NCBI RefSeq assembly: GCF_035690525.1
Contig: NZ_DASSKM010000182.1
Coordinates: forward strand, 1 to 27,239
Origin: Salinisphaera sp035690525
GTDB taxonomy: Bacteria; Pseudomonadota; Gammaproteobacteria; Nevskiales; Salinisphaeraceae
Direction of reading: 5' to 3'
Length of the DNA stretch: 27,239 bases
Positions within the stretch are counted from its first letter, which is position 1; every line of letters starts with the position of its first letter. Of this stretch, positions 18,285 to 25,862 are shown one piece after another. A model generated the notes under the pieces. That model was not told the DNA's origin. It was given only the letters and a program-made list of their open reading frames with translations, and made no database searches. The position numbers and the translations under genes are program-made.

Positions 18285-18342
18285 GATGTCCTCGCATGAC
18301 GTGGTGGGGTGACGGGCTCGGGCCGAACTGGCATGTCACGGT

Positions 18343-18378
18343 GCGAACAATATAATCATCGAAAATCTTAATGTGCAA
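18343..18378. promoter_or_regulatory. Third, weaker SorC-type site, GCGAACAA-N20-ATGTGCAA
   Basis: Half-sites at 18343-18350 and 18371-18378 lie exactly 20 nt apart, as in the two stronger sites. The right half is close to ATGTGCAT at 18499; the left keeps only the GAACA core. Mutual symmetry is poor (4 of 8), so spacing and promoter placement carry the claim. Confidence 0.4.
18349..18377 (-). promoter_or_regulatory. Candidate promoter of the COG4091 gene
   Basis: On the minus strand TGCACA (plus 18372-18377), 17 nt, TATATT (plus 18349-18354, 5 of 6 to the -10 consensus). The -35 coincides with an operator half-site, as in the other promoters of this module. The leader would be about 57 nt. 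Confidence 0.4.
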
Positions 18379-18470
18379 CTCTACTGTTAAGATGGTTGAC
18401 CTGTATAGCTGAAACGATGGCCTATCTTCTTTATTTCATTGCACAAAGGATTTCATAGACTAAAGTTGTA

Positions 18471-18506
18471 ATGAACATAAATGATTATGAAAGTACAAAT
18501 GTGCAT
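18471..18506. promoter_or_regulatory. SorC-type operator before importer 2, ATGAACAT-N20-ATGTGCAT
   Basis: The left half (18471-18478) is identical to that in the 13414-13453 operator; the right half (18499-18506) differs from a perfect palindrome at one base. Spacing is again exactly 20 nt. The site lies in the 310-nt divergent gap between the COG4091 gene and the binding-protein gene; apart from this and the 18343 site nothing else was recognised in that gap. Confidence 0.7.
18472..18499 (+). promoter_or_regulatory. Candidate promoter of importer 2 operon
   Basis: TGAACA (18472-18477), 16 nt, TACAAA (18494-18499). It overlaps the operator in the same manner as the promoter at 13417. The leader to ATG 18595 would be about 85 nt. 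Confidence 0.35.
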
Positions 18507-18594
18507 ACCGCATCGGTCAGATGGCCGATAGCTGGCCTCGGTGTAAGGCGCTTCGCGTTCCGGACACCGTTTCCAAGGAAAAGAGGAGATAGAG

Positions 18595-19581
18595 ATGACG
18601 CGCGACCACACCCGACAACGCACGATGATTTGGCATTGCGCCGCGATGCTGATGATGGTTCTGGCGCTGGTGGTATCCAGCACAGCCAGCGCCGCTGATA
18701 ACAACGATGGTCAGAAAGGCCAGATCGCGATTCTGGTGAATTCGCTGGACAACCCCTACTACGCCGCGGAAGCCAAGGCGGCCAAGCGGAAGGCGCAGTC
18801 GCTGGGATACAGCACCCTGGTCCTGTCACACAATGAGGATGTGAACCGTCAGCACCAGCTGATCACTTCCGTGGTGGCCAAGGGTGTGGAGGGCATTGTG
18901 CTCGACAACGCGGGCTCGCAGGCCAGCGTCTCGGCCGTCCGCTATGCCAAGCAGCACGGGGTGCCGGTCGTGCTGATCAATCGCGAGATTCCGGAGGACG
19001 GGATTGCCATCGCCCAGCTGTCGCACAACAACGTACAGGCGGCTTCGCAGGTTGCGCATAAGTTTGTGCAAAAGCTTGGCGAGAAAGGCAAGTATGTCGA
19101 ACTGACTTGTAATCTCGCGGACAATAACTGCGTTGCCCGCTCGAAAGCCTTCCACCGCGTGCTCGACCAGTATCCCGATCTGAAAATGGTCGCCCGTCAG
19201 GACGCCAACGGCGCTTTGTTGGATGCGAAAGAGATCATGGATTCCATTCTGCAGGAGCACCCCGACATCGACGGCGTGATCTGCGGTAACGGCCCGGTCG
19301 CCCTGGGTGCGATCGCTTCGCTGCAGAATGCCGGAAAGGACGATGTGATCGTCGCCGGCATGGATGGCAGCAATGAAGAAATCGAGGCGATCAAGTCCGG
19401 CAAGCTCTATGCGACCGCCATGCTTCAGGCGCAGAAGATCGCCCGTGTTGGCGTCAGCGAGCTCGACAAGTATCTCAGGACCGGCAGCACCGGCCGCCCG
19501 GAGCGTCAGCTTTTTCGCGGGATTCTGATCACGAAGGATAACGCGGACAAGGTGCACGATTTCTCCTATGGGAAGAAATAG
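18595..19581 (+). CDS. Sugar/polyol ABC transporter periplasmic binding protein (RbsB-like), importer 2
   Basis: A 328-residue binding protein; ATG 18595 lies six bases after GAGGAG. The signal peptide has a basic start, hydrophobic AMLMMVLALVVSSTASA and cleavage near residue 33-34. The mature part starts the RbsB fold with IAILVNSLDNPYYAAEAKAA and includes GIVLDNAGSQASVSAVRYAK, VPVVLINREIPEDGIA, GVICGNGPVALGAIASLQ and VIVAGMDGSNEEIEAIKSG. Two close cysteines (TCNLADNNCVA) could form a disulfide. It heads an operon with DUF2291, ATPase and permease genes. The operator upstream matches that next to the SorC gene, so the ligand should be the substrate of the SDR/kinase module. L-fucose from the convergent operon is an alternative. 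Confidence 0.93.
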   Translation: MTRDHTRQRTMIWHCAAMLMMVLALVVSSTASAADNNDGQKGQIAILVNSLDNPYYAAEAKAAKRKAQSLGYSTLVLSHNEDVNRQHQLITSVVAKGVEGIVLDNAGSQASVSAVRYAKQHGVPVVLINREIPEDGIAIAQLSHNNVQAASQVAHKFVQKLGEKGKYVELTCNLADNNCVARSKAFHRVLDQYPDLKMVARQDANGALLDAKEIMDSILQEHPDIDGVICGNGPVALGAIASLQNAGKDDVIVAGMDGSNEEIEAIKSGKLYATAMLQAQKIARVGVSELDKYLRTGSTGRPERQLFRGILITKDNADKVHDFSYGKK

Positions 19582-19616
19582 CGCACGCCCGACCGCGAGC
19601 TGAGGAGACTCCGACC

Positions 19617-20258
19617 ATGATCGTAGCCGCCCGCCTTGTCGTGCTGTGTCTGGTGATCGCCCTGAACTGCGGTTTCGCGCTGGTGACCCAGCAGGAACTC
19701 GCCAAGATCCGTTCGGGGCAATCCAAAACGACGCGTGACGTATCGAGTCTGTACGCGGACAAGATCGTGCCTTATGCAAAATCGCACGCACACGACATGG
19801 CCAAGGTGCAGAAGGCGCTGGCGGATGACAGCGCCTTCGACAAGGTCTGCAAGAAATACGGCATCCAGAAGTCGCAGGCTTTTCCCTGCACCTTCTGGGT
19901 GTCGTTGACCGGTACGATCAAGCAGGTCGATCGCGAGTCCCGAGCCGGAAAGATGGTGATCCAGACCGCCGACGGTGAAAAGGTCACGGTGTTGATCGGC
20001 CCGATCATTCCGGGGACCGACATACGAAACGGCTATCCGAAGATTTCCTACAACGATTTCAACAATCAGGGTGACTTCGCCAATCTGGCCGAGGCTTTGA
20101 ACGACGAGGCCGTCAAGGTCGTCAAGGCGGCATCGGACGCATTGCAGCCCGGCAAGCGGATCAAGGTGATCGGTGCCTATGGAACCTGGGGCGGCCCGGC
20201 GGCCGGCCCGACCGAGGTCACCCCGGTGGCGCTCCAGTCGCCGCAGCCCGGTGCTTGA
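19617..20258 (+). CDS. DUF2291 family accessory protein of a sugar ABC importer
   Basis: A 213-residue protein, GAGGAG nine bases before ATG 19617. The N-terminus is a signal or anchor segment (ARLVVLCLVIALNC); Cys18 is where a lipobox would be, but Asn at -1 is unfavourable for lipid attachment, so a membrane anchor or ordinary export is as likely. The exported part fits DUF2291: ADKIVPYAKSHAHDMAKV, PCTFWVSLTGTIKQVDRESR, IGPIIPGTDIRNGYPKISYN and FNNQGDFANLAEALNDEAV. Members are found inside RbsABC-type operons, usually beside binding protein and ATPase as here, but their job is unknown. It ends 34 nt before the ATPase start. Confidence 0.85.
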   Translation: MIVAARLVVLCLVIALNCGFALVTQQELAKIRSGQSKTTRDVSSLYADKIVPYAKSHAHDMAKVQKALADDSAFDKVCKKYGIQKSQAFPCTFWVSLTGTIKQVDRESRAGKMVIQTADGEKVTVLIGPIIPGTDIRNGYPKISYNDFNNQGDFANLAEALNDEAVKVVKAASDALQPGKRIKVIGAYGTWGGPAAGPTEVTPVALQSPQPGA

Positions 20259-20292
20259 TCAAAGCCAGTTCGTTCTGCCAGTGGAGAAAGCG

Positions 20293-21843
20293 ATGGCCCA
20301 TGAAGAGGGCGCCGAGGTCGTGGTCGAAACCCACGCCCTCTACAAACGATATCCCGGCACCACGGCTCTGGCCGATGTGAACTATCGCGTCTACAGCGGC
20401 CGGATAAACTGCCTGATCGGCGAGAACGGGGCCGGCAAGTCGACACTCATGAAGATATTGGCCGGCGCCGATACGCCATCGGACGGCCATGTCTCGGTAC
20501 GCGGCGAGCCGGTGCATCTCGACAGTGTGGCGGCCGCCGAACGCGCCGGTATCGGTATTGTCTTTCAGGAGCTCAATCTTTTTCCCGATTTGTCCGTGGC
20601 CGAGAATATTTTCATCGGCCATGAGCTCAAGCGACTTAGCTTGATCAGTTCGAGTGCGCAAAAACAGCATGCCAGCGAGCAGCTCAAGCGCCTCGGGCTG
20701 GATATCGATCCCGACACGCGGCTCGGCGATCTGTACGTTGGCCAGCAGCAACTCGTCGAGATCGCCAAGGCACTGATCAAGAAAGTCGATGTGCTGATTA
20801 TGGATGAGCCGACCTCGGCGCTGAGTCAGACCGAGGTCGACGTGCTGTTCGAGGTGGTTCGCTCGTTGCGTGCCGAAGGACTGGCCATCATCTATATCAG
20901 CCATCGTCTGGAAGAGGTGATGAACCTCGGCGATCACATCACCGTTCTGCGTAACGGCGAGAAGGTCGCCGAGGATCTGATCGCGAACGTCGATATTCCC
21001 TGGATCGTATCCGCGATGGTCGGGGGTTCGGCCGGCGAGTTCGAAAACCTGCCCAGTTCGGGACACGCGCCCAACTTCGAGGTACGAAATCTCACGCTCA
21101 AGAGAACCAACGGTCTCTACGCTTTGGATCACGTGAGTTTCCGCGCCGGGCGGGGTGAAGTCATCGGCATCTACGGGCTGATGGGCGCCGGCCGGACCGA
21201 ACTCGTGGAAACCATCTACGGTATGTCGCGTAACGCCGGCGGGCAGATCGTTCTCGACGGCGCCGATCTCAGCAACGCCAGCGCCATTAAACGGCTGAAA
21301 GCGGGCATTTCGTTGGTGCCGGAGGACCGTCAGACCTCGGGCATGATTCAGGGCATGTCGGTCCGCGAGAACATGTCGCTTTCTTCGCTGCCGAGCTACG
21401 CCTGGTCGCGCCTGATGCCGTGGATACGCCGCACGCTCGAGCAACGGGACGCCGAAGGCATGATCTCGTGGCTACGTGTGAAATGTGCGAGCGCCTCGGT
21501 GCCGATGACGTCGTTGTCCGGCGGCAACATGCAGAAGGTTGTGATCGCCAAGGCATTGCTGACCAAGCCCAAGGTCATGCTGTTCGACGAGCCGACGCGG
21601 GGTGTCGATGTCGGCGCCAAGACCGAAATCTACAAGGCGATGAAAGCGATCGCCGAAGAAGGTGTCACGGTGATCTATACCACGTCGGAGCTCAATGAGG
21701 TGCTGGCGGTGTCGGATCGCATCATCGTGATGTCGACCGGACGAATCACGGCGGACTTGCCACGTACGCAAGCAACCCGCGATCAGATCATCGAATGTTC
21801 GGCGCCCACGGCCGGCGCGGCCGAAGCCCTGATTTTTTCATAA
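20293..21843 (+). CDS. Sugar ABC transporter ATP-binding protein (two ABC domains), importer 2
   Basis: A 516-residue tandem ABC protein. ATG 20293 is chosen because GGAG lies six bases upstream and homology begins right after it; the frame stays open upstream into the DUF2291 gene but that part is shadow. The first domain has GENGAGKST, LYVGQQQLVEIAKAL and VLIMDEPTSALSQTEVD. The second has a degenerate Walker A (GLMGAGRTELVE), LSGGNMQKVVIAKALL and VMLFDEPTRGVDVGAKTE. The arrangement equals RbsA/MglA and is about as long. It is clearly diverged from the ATPase at 5357, so the two importers are not a recent duplication. Permease follows after 12 nt. Confidence 0.94.
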   Translation: MAHEEGAEVVVETHALYKRYPGTTALADVNYRVYSGRINCLIGENGAGKSTLMKILAGADTPSDGHVSVRGEPVHLDSVAAAERAGIGIVFQELNLFPDLSVAENIFIGHELKRLSLISSSAQKQHASEQLKRLGLDIDPDTRLGDLYVGQQQLVEIAKALIKKVDVLIMDEPTSALSQTEVDVLFEVVRSLRAEGLAIIYISHRLEEVMNLGDHITVLRNGEKVAEDLIANVDIPWIVSAMVGGSAGEFENLPSSGHAPNFEVRNLTLKRTNGLYALDHVSFRAGRGEVIGIYGLMGAGRTELVETIYGMSRNAGGQIVLDGADLSNASAIKRLKAGISLVPEDRQTSGMIQGMSVRENMSLSSLPSYAWSRLMPWIRRTLEQRDAEGMISWLRVKCASASVPMTSLSGGNMQKVVIAKALLTKPKVMLFDEPTRGVDVGAKTEIYKAMKAIAEEGVTVIYTTSELNEVLAVSDRIIVMSTGRITADLPRTQATRDQIIECSAPTAGAAEALIFS

Positions 21844-21855
21844 GGCGTGTCAAGA

Positions 21856-22908
21856 ATGTCATTGTCAACCAAGCTCATGCCGCAGAACTCGCGAGCCGCC
21901 ACGACTTCGCGGGTGTTCCTGCTGATTCTCCGGCTGCGCATCTTCTTGGCGCTGTTTGCCGTGCTGGTTTATTTCGCCGTGACCACCGATCGCTTCCTTA
22001 CGATCAACAATCTGCTGATCATGGCCCAGCACATCACTATTTTCGGTATCCTCTCGATCGGCATGACCCTGGTCATACTCATGGCCGGAATTGACTTGTC
22101 GGTCGGCTCGATCGTGGGTTTTGCCGGAATGGCCGCGGGCTATCTGATCATGGAAGGCATTCCGATCGGCGATCACGTGCTGTTCCTGAGCGTTCCATCC
22201 GTCATCGTCGTGACATGTCTCATCGGACTCGTCATTGGGTTGGTCAACGGTTTGTTGATCACCTATCTCAATGTGGCGCCGTTCATCGCCACACTCGGCA
22301 TGCTCTATGTCATCCGAGGGGCGGCGCTACTGTCGAACGACGGCTCCACCTTTTCCTCGCTAGCGGGTTACGAGGAACTGACCAACACCGGTTTTTTCTT
22401 CCTGGGCACCGGCACGGTCCTCGGCATCGGCACCCCGGTCTGGATTCTGGCGGGGCTGACCGGTCTGGCGATTGTCCTGGCCCAAAAGACGCCGCTGGGG
22501 CGCTATATCTACGCCATCGGGGGTAACGAGTCGGCGGCCGTGTTCTCCGGTCTGCCGGTCCGGCGGGTCAAACTTTTCGTCTATGCGTTTTCCGGCTTTT
22601 GCGCCGCCATCGTCGGCCTGATCGTGACCTCGCAGCTACACACCGCGCATCCGATGACCGGCGATACTTACGAACTGAGAGCGATCGCCGCCGTCGTGCT
22701 GGGCGGCACCGCCTTGGCCGGTGGGCGTGGAACCATCATTGGCTCAGTGATCGGGGCGTGCGTCATCAGCATTCTCAACGACGGCATGGTCATGTCCGGC
22801 ATCAGCAACTTCTGGCAGATGGTCATTATGGGGATGGTTATCATCTTTGCGGTGGTTGTCGACCAAGCCCAGCAGCGCCTGGAAAAACGGGTGCTGGTTT
22901 CAATTTAG
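21856..22908 (+). CDS. Sugar ABC transporter permease (RbsC-like), importer 2
   Basis: A 350-residue integral membrane permease from ATG 21856; an in-frame GTG at 21847 leaves no room for a ribosome site, while AAGG precedes 21856 by about ten bases. Landmarks are TDRFLTINNLLIMAQHITIF, AGIDLSVGSIVGFAG, YIYAIGGNESAAVFSGLPVR and AVVLGGTALAGGRGTIIGS, with many hydrophobic segments. It pairs with the ATPase at 20293 and binding protein at 18595. It is the last gene of the operon and is convergent with the L-fucose operon across 39 nt with no clear terminator hairpin. Confidence 0.93.
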   Translation: MSLSTKLMPQNSRAATTSRVFLLILRLRIFLALFAVLVYFAVTTDRFLTINNLLIMAQHITIFGILSIGMTLVILMAGIDLSVGSIVGFAGMAAGYLIMEGIPIGDHVLFLSVPSVIVVTCLIGLVIGLVNGLLITYLNVAPFIATLGMLYVIRGAALLSNDGSTFSSLAGYEELTNTGFFFLGTGTVLGIGTPVWILAGLTGLAIVLAQKTPLGRYIYAIGGNESAAVFSGLPVRRVKLFVYAFSGFCAAIVGLIVTSQLHTAHPMTGDTYELRAIAAVVLGGTALAGGRGTIIGSVIGACVISILNDGMVMSGISNFWQMVIMGMVIIFAVVVDQAQQRLEKRVLVSI

Positions 22909-22947
22909 GCCCTAATGCCGGTTCGTTGGAGCTAAATGTCTAGGATT

Positions 22948-23718
22948 CTACGTCGCCGCGCGATCGAGATGGGTATAACCGCCGTCGACAACCACCCATT
23001 GCCCCGTGGTGTGCGCGGCGCGGGGCGAGAGCAGGAAGACCGCGCTGTCGGCGATCTCCGCGGGCCGCGTCATCCGGTGTCCGAGCGGGATGCGCGACGT
23101 AATACGTTCGCGTGCCGCGGCCGGGTCGTCGAACGTTTCCAGCCAACGGTCGTACATGGGGGTGGCGACCTCGGCGGGCACCACGGCGTTCACGCGTACG
23201 CCGTGACGGCTTAGCGATAGCGCCCATTCCCGCGTCAACGCCAATTGGGCGCCCTTGGCGGCGCAGTAGCCGCTGGTGCCGCCCTGGCCGGTGAGCGCCG
23301 TTTTCGAGGCGATGTTCACGATCGCGCCGCGATGGGCCTTGAGGTGGGGCTCGCAGAGATGCGCCATCAGATAATAGTGCAGCAGGTTGCGCTCTAACGA
23401 CTGCTTGAAGGCCGCCGCCCCGGCGTCGAGGCCGACGCCGTCGTTGGCCCCGGCGTTATTGACCAGGCCGTGGATGGGCCCGGCTTCGGCGGCGGTCGCG
23501 ACCGCCGCGCGGCAGGCGTTTTCGTCGGTGAGATCGGCCGCGATATGCATGGCGCGGGGTTGGATGCGCTGAAGATCGCCCAAAAATGCGGCGTCGGAGC
23601 CGCGATCGACGATCACCGGGATCGCGCCTTCGGCGGTCAGTCGCTGGCTGATGGCGGCGCCGATGCCGGCCAGCCCGCCGGTCACGATCACGATCTTGGC
23701 GGCGAGTTCCAGATCCAC
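22948..23718 (-). CDS. L-fucose dehydrogenase (SDR family)
   Basis: A 256-residue SDR starting at GTG 23718, with AAGGG about six bases upstream. It matches the L-fucose dehydrogenase of Burkholderia/Xanthomonas pathways as I recall them: an N-terminus VDLELAAKIVIVTGGLAGIG, GLVNNAGANDGVGLDAG, FKQSLERNLLHYYLMAHLCE, catalytic Ser in NIASKTALTGQGG, Tyr/Lys in GYCAAKGAQ, VVPAEVATPMYDRW and the ending VVDGGYTHLDRA. It oxidises L-fucose (often also L-galactose and D-arabinose) to the lactone. It is the last gene of the minus-strand operon, 11 nt after the lactonase. Confidence 0.88.
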   Translation of the reverse strand: MDLELAAKIVIVTGGLAGIGAAISQRLTAEGAIPVIVDRGSDAAFLGDLQRIQPRAMHIAADLTDENACRAAVATAAEAGPIHGLVNNAGANDGVGLDAGAAAFKQSLERNLLHYYLMAHLCEPHLKAHRGAIVNIASKTALTGQGGTSGYCAAKGAQLALTREWALSLSRHGVRVNAVVPAEVATPMYDRWLETFDDPAAARERITSRIPLGHRMTRPAEIADSAVFLLSPRAAHTTGQWVVVDGGYTHLDRAAT

Positions 23719-23729
23719 GGCGCGCCCTT

Positions 23730-24572
23730 CTATAAGTCCAGCGAATAGATCGACGCGGCGTTGGCGCCGAATAGTTTGGCGCGACAGTCCGTGCCCTGGG
23801 CGCCGGCCCAGGCGTCGATCAGCGCGAACCAGTCGCCGTAGTCGATCGCCAGTCGGGATACCGGCCAGTCGGAGCCGAAGATCAGGCGGTCGGCGCCGAA
23901 CAGTTCCAGCGCGGCGTCCAGATGGCGATGGATACCGTCGATATCGGGGGCGTCGCCAGGGGCCGGCTGGGCCTCGGTCGCTAGTCCGGAGATCTTGACC
24001 GCGACATGCGGCATGGCCGCGAGCGCCGCCATGGATTCACGCCAACTCGAAAAAGCGGCCTCGTCGCCGGTGATGGCGGGTTTGGCCAGGTGGTCGATCA
24101 CGAGCGCGTGCGCATCGTGTCGGGCGCAGAAGGCGACGGCGTCGATGAGCTGGCGGTGATTGACCAGCACTTCGTAGACTAGGCCGCGGCGCTGAACGGC
24201 GGCCACACCGGTATCGAAGGCCGGGTCGTTCAGGCGCGCCGGATCGCCTTCGATTTGATGCCGCAGGCCGACCAGCGGGCCGGTCTGTTGCCAACAGGCG
24301 ATACGCTCGTCGACGTTGGGCGCGGTGAGATCGACCCAGCCGACCACGCCCGCGATCCAGTCTTCGGCCGCTGCCTGTTCCATCAGGAAGGCGGTCTCGG
24401 CTTCATCCCCGGTCGCCTGTACCGCGATCGTACGATCGATACCGGTTTCGGCCCGGGCGGCGGCGAAGTCGACCGGCAGCCAGTCGTGCATCAGTTCTTC
24501 CATGCCGGTCGCGATCCAGTCGAGCCGGGCCGGGTCGTAGCGCCAGAAATGCTGGTGTGCGTCGATGATCAC
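23730..24572 (-). CDS. L-fuconolactonase (amidohydrolase family 2)
   Basis: A 280-residue TIM-barrel metal-dependent hydrolase with GTG start at 24572. The family features are IDAHQHFWRYDP at the N-terminus (His-x-His metal ligands), GVVGWVDLTAPNVDER, GLRHQIEGDPA, VIDHLAKPAI, VAVKISGLATEA and LIFGSDWPVSRLA near the C-terminus. COG3618-type enzymes of this pattern open L-fucono-lactone and related aldonolactones to the acid. The position between dehydrogenase and dehydratase genes supports L-fuconolactone as substrate. It starts nine bases after the dehydratase stop, indicating an operon. Confidence 0.9.
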   Translation of the reverse strand: MIIDAHQHFWRYDPARLDWIATGMEELMHDWLPVDFAAARAETGIDRTIAVQATGDEAETAFLMEQAAAEDWIAGVVGWVDLTAPNVDERIACWQQTGPLVGLRHQIEGDPARLNDPAFDTGVAAVQRRGLVYEVLVNHRQLIDAVAFCARHDAHALVIDHLAKPAITGDEAAFSSWRESMAALAAMPHVAVKISGLATEAQPAPGDAPDIDGIHRHLDAALELFGADRLIFGSDWPVSRLAIDYGDWFALIDAWAGAQGTDCRAKLFGANAASIYSLDL

Positions 24573-24581
24573 GGTGCGGGC

Positions 24582-25862
24582 TCAGCTCGCGGTGAAGCGG
24601 TAGCGTGCCAGCGATTCGGCCTTCATCTCGCCGGAATAGCCCGGGGCCGTGGGTACCTGATAGGCCGCGTCCCGCACCACGCAGGGGTCGACGAAATGCT
24701 CGTGCAGATGATCGACGTACTCGGTCACCCGGCCTTCGGTGGTGGCCGAAAAACACAGATAATCGATCATCGACAGGTGCTGGACGTATTCGCACAGGCC
24801 GACGCCGCCGGCGTGCGGGCAGACCGGCAGGTCGTACTTGGCGGCCATCAGCAGCACGGCGAGCACCTCGTTGACGCCGCCGAGCCGGCAGGCGTCGAGC
24901 TGCACCACGTCGATCGCACCTAGCATGATCAACTGCTTGAAGATGACCCGATTCTGGCACATCTCGCCGGTGGCGACCTGGACCGGCGCCACGGCCTCGC
25001 GAATCTTGCGATGGGCTTCGATATCGTCCGGGCTGGTCGGTTCTTCGATGAACCAGGGGCGGGCGATGGCCAGTTCGTTGACCCAATCGATCGCTTCGCC
25101 GACTTCCCACATCTGGTTGGCGTCGATCATCAGCGCGCGGGATTCGCCGATCACCTCGCGGGCGATGGCGAGCCGCCGCTTGTCGTCGGCGAGCTTACCG
25201 CCGACCTTGAGCTTGACGTGGTTGTAGCCTTCGTCGACGGCTTCCTGACATAGTCGGCGCAGCTTGTCGTCGCTGTAGCCGAGCCAGCCGGCCGATGTCG
25301 TATAGCAGGGATAGCCCCGCGCTTCGAGCCGGGCGATGCGCTCGGCCTTACCGTTTTCGCGTTCGCGCAGCAGCGCGATGGCCTCGTCACGCGTGATGCA
25401 GTCGGTGAGGTAGCGGAAATCGATGCAGCGCACGATTTCTTCGGCCGACATCTCGGCGACCAGCCGCCAGACCGGTTTGCCCTCGGACTTGGCCCAAAGA
25501 TCCCAGGCGGCGTTGACCACGGCCGCGGTCGCCAGATGAATCGCGCCTTTCTCCGGGCCGATCCAGCGCAACTGACTGTCGCCGGTCACATGCCGCCAGA
25601 ACGCGCCCATATCGGCCGCGATATCGGCCAGATCGAGGCCCACGACCAGATGGCGCATCGACTCGATCGCCGCACAGGCCAGTTCGTTGCCGCGGCCGAT
25701 GGTGAAGGTCAGACCGTGGCCGGCGAGACCCGGCGTATCGGTTTCGAGAATGCAGTAGGCGGCCGAATAATCCGGGTCGGGGTTCATCGCATCCGAACCG
25801 TCGAGGGCCTCGGAAGTCGGAAAGCGCACGTCCACGACGCGCATGTCAACGATTTTCGTCAT
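24582..25862 (-). CDS. L-fuconate dehydratase (enolase superfamily)
   Basis: A 426-residue protein from ATG 25862, overlapping the upstream hydrolase stop by four bases; the frame stays open far upstream but only as shadow. It begins KIVDMRVVDVRFPTSEALDGSDAMNPDPDYSAAY, split here as two motifs typical of FucD: RFPTS-LDGSDAMNPDPDYS and AAYCILETD. Catalytic features of the mandelate-racemase fold are present: KLKVGG (Lys-x-Lys), MIDANQMW (Asp), FIEEPTSPDD (Glu), ATGEMCQNR (Glu) and CPHAGGVGLCEYVQH (His). It dehydrates L-fuconate to 2-keto-3-deoxy-L-fuconate; D-arabinonate is a usual side substrate. Confidence 0.93.
   Translation of the reverse strand: MTKIVDMRVVDVRFPTSEALDGSDAMNPDPDYSAAYCILETDTPGLAGHGLTFTIGRGNELACAAIESMRHLVVGLDLADIAADMGAFWRHVTGDSQLRWIGPEKGAIHLATAAVVNAAWDLWAKSEGKPVWRLVAEMSAEEIVRCIDFRYLTDCITRDEAIALLRERENGKAERIARLEARGYPCYTTSAGWLGYSDDKLRRLCQEAVDEGYNHVKLKVGGKLADDKRRLAIAREVIGESRALMIDANQMWEVGEAIDWVNELAIARPWFIEEPTSPDDIEAHRKIREAVAPVQVATGEMCQNRVIFKQLIMLGAIDVVQLDACRLGGVNEVLAVLLMAAKYDLPVCPHAGGVGLCEYVQHLSMIDYLCFSATTEGRVTEYVDHLHEHFVDPCVVRDAAYQVPTAPGYSGEMKAESLARYRFTAS

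Noticed and set aside
20173..20292. N-terminal extension of the second ATPase
   Set aside because: It overlaps the DUF2291 coding sequence out of frame, is arginine/proline-rich, and GGAG precedes ATG 20293.
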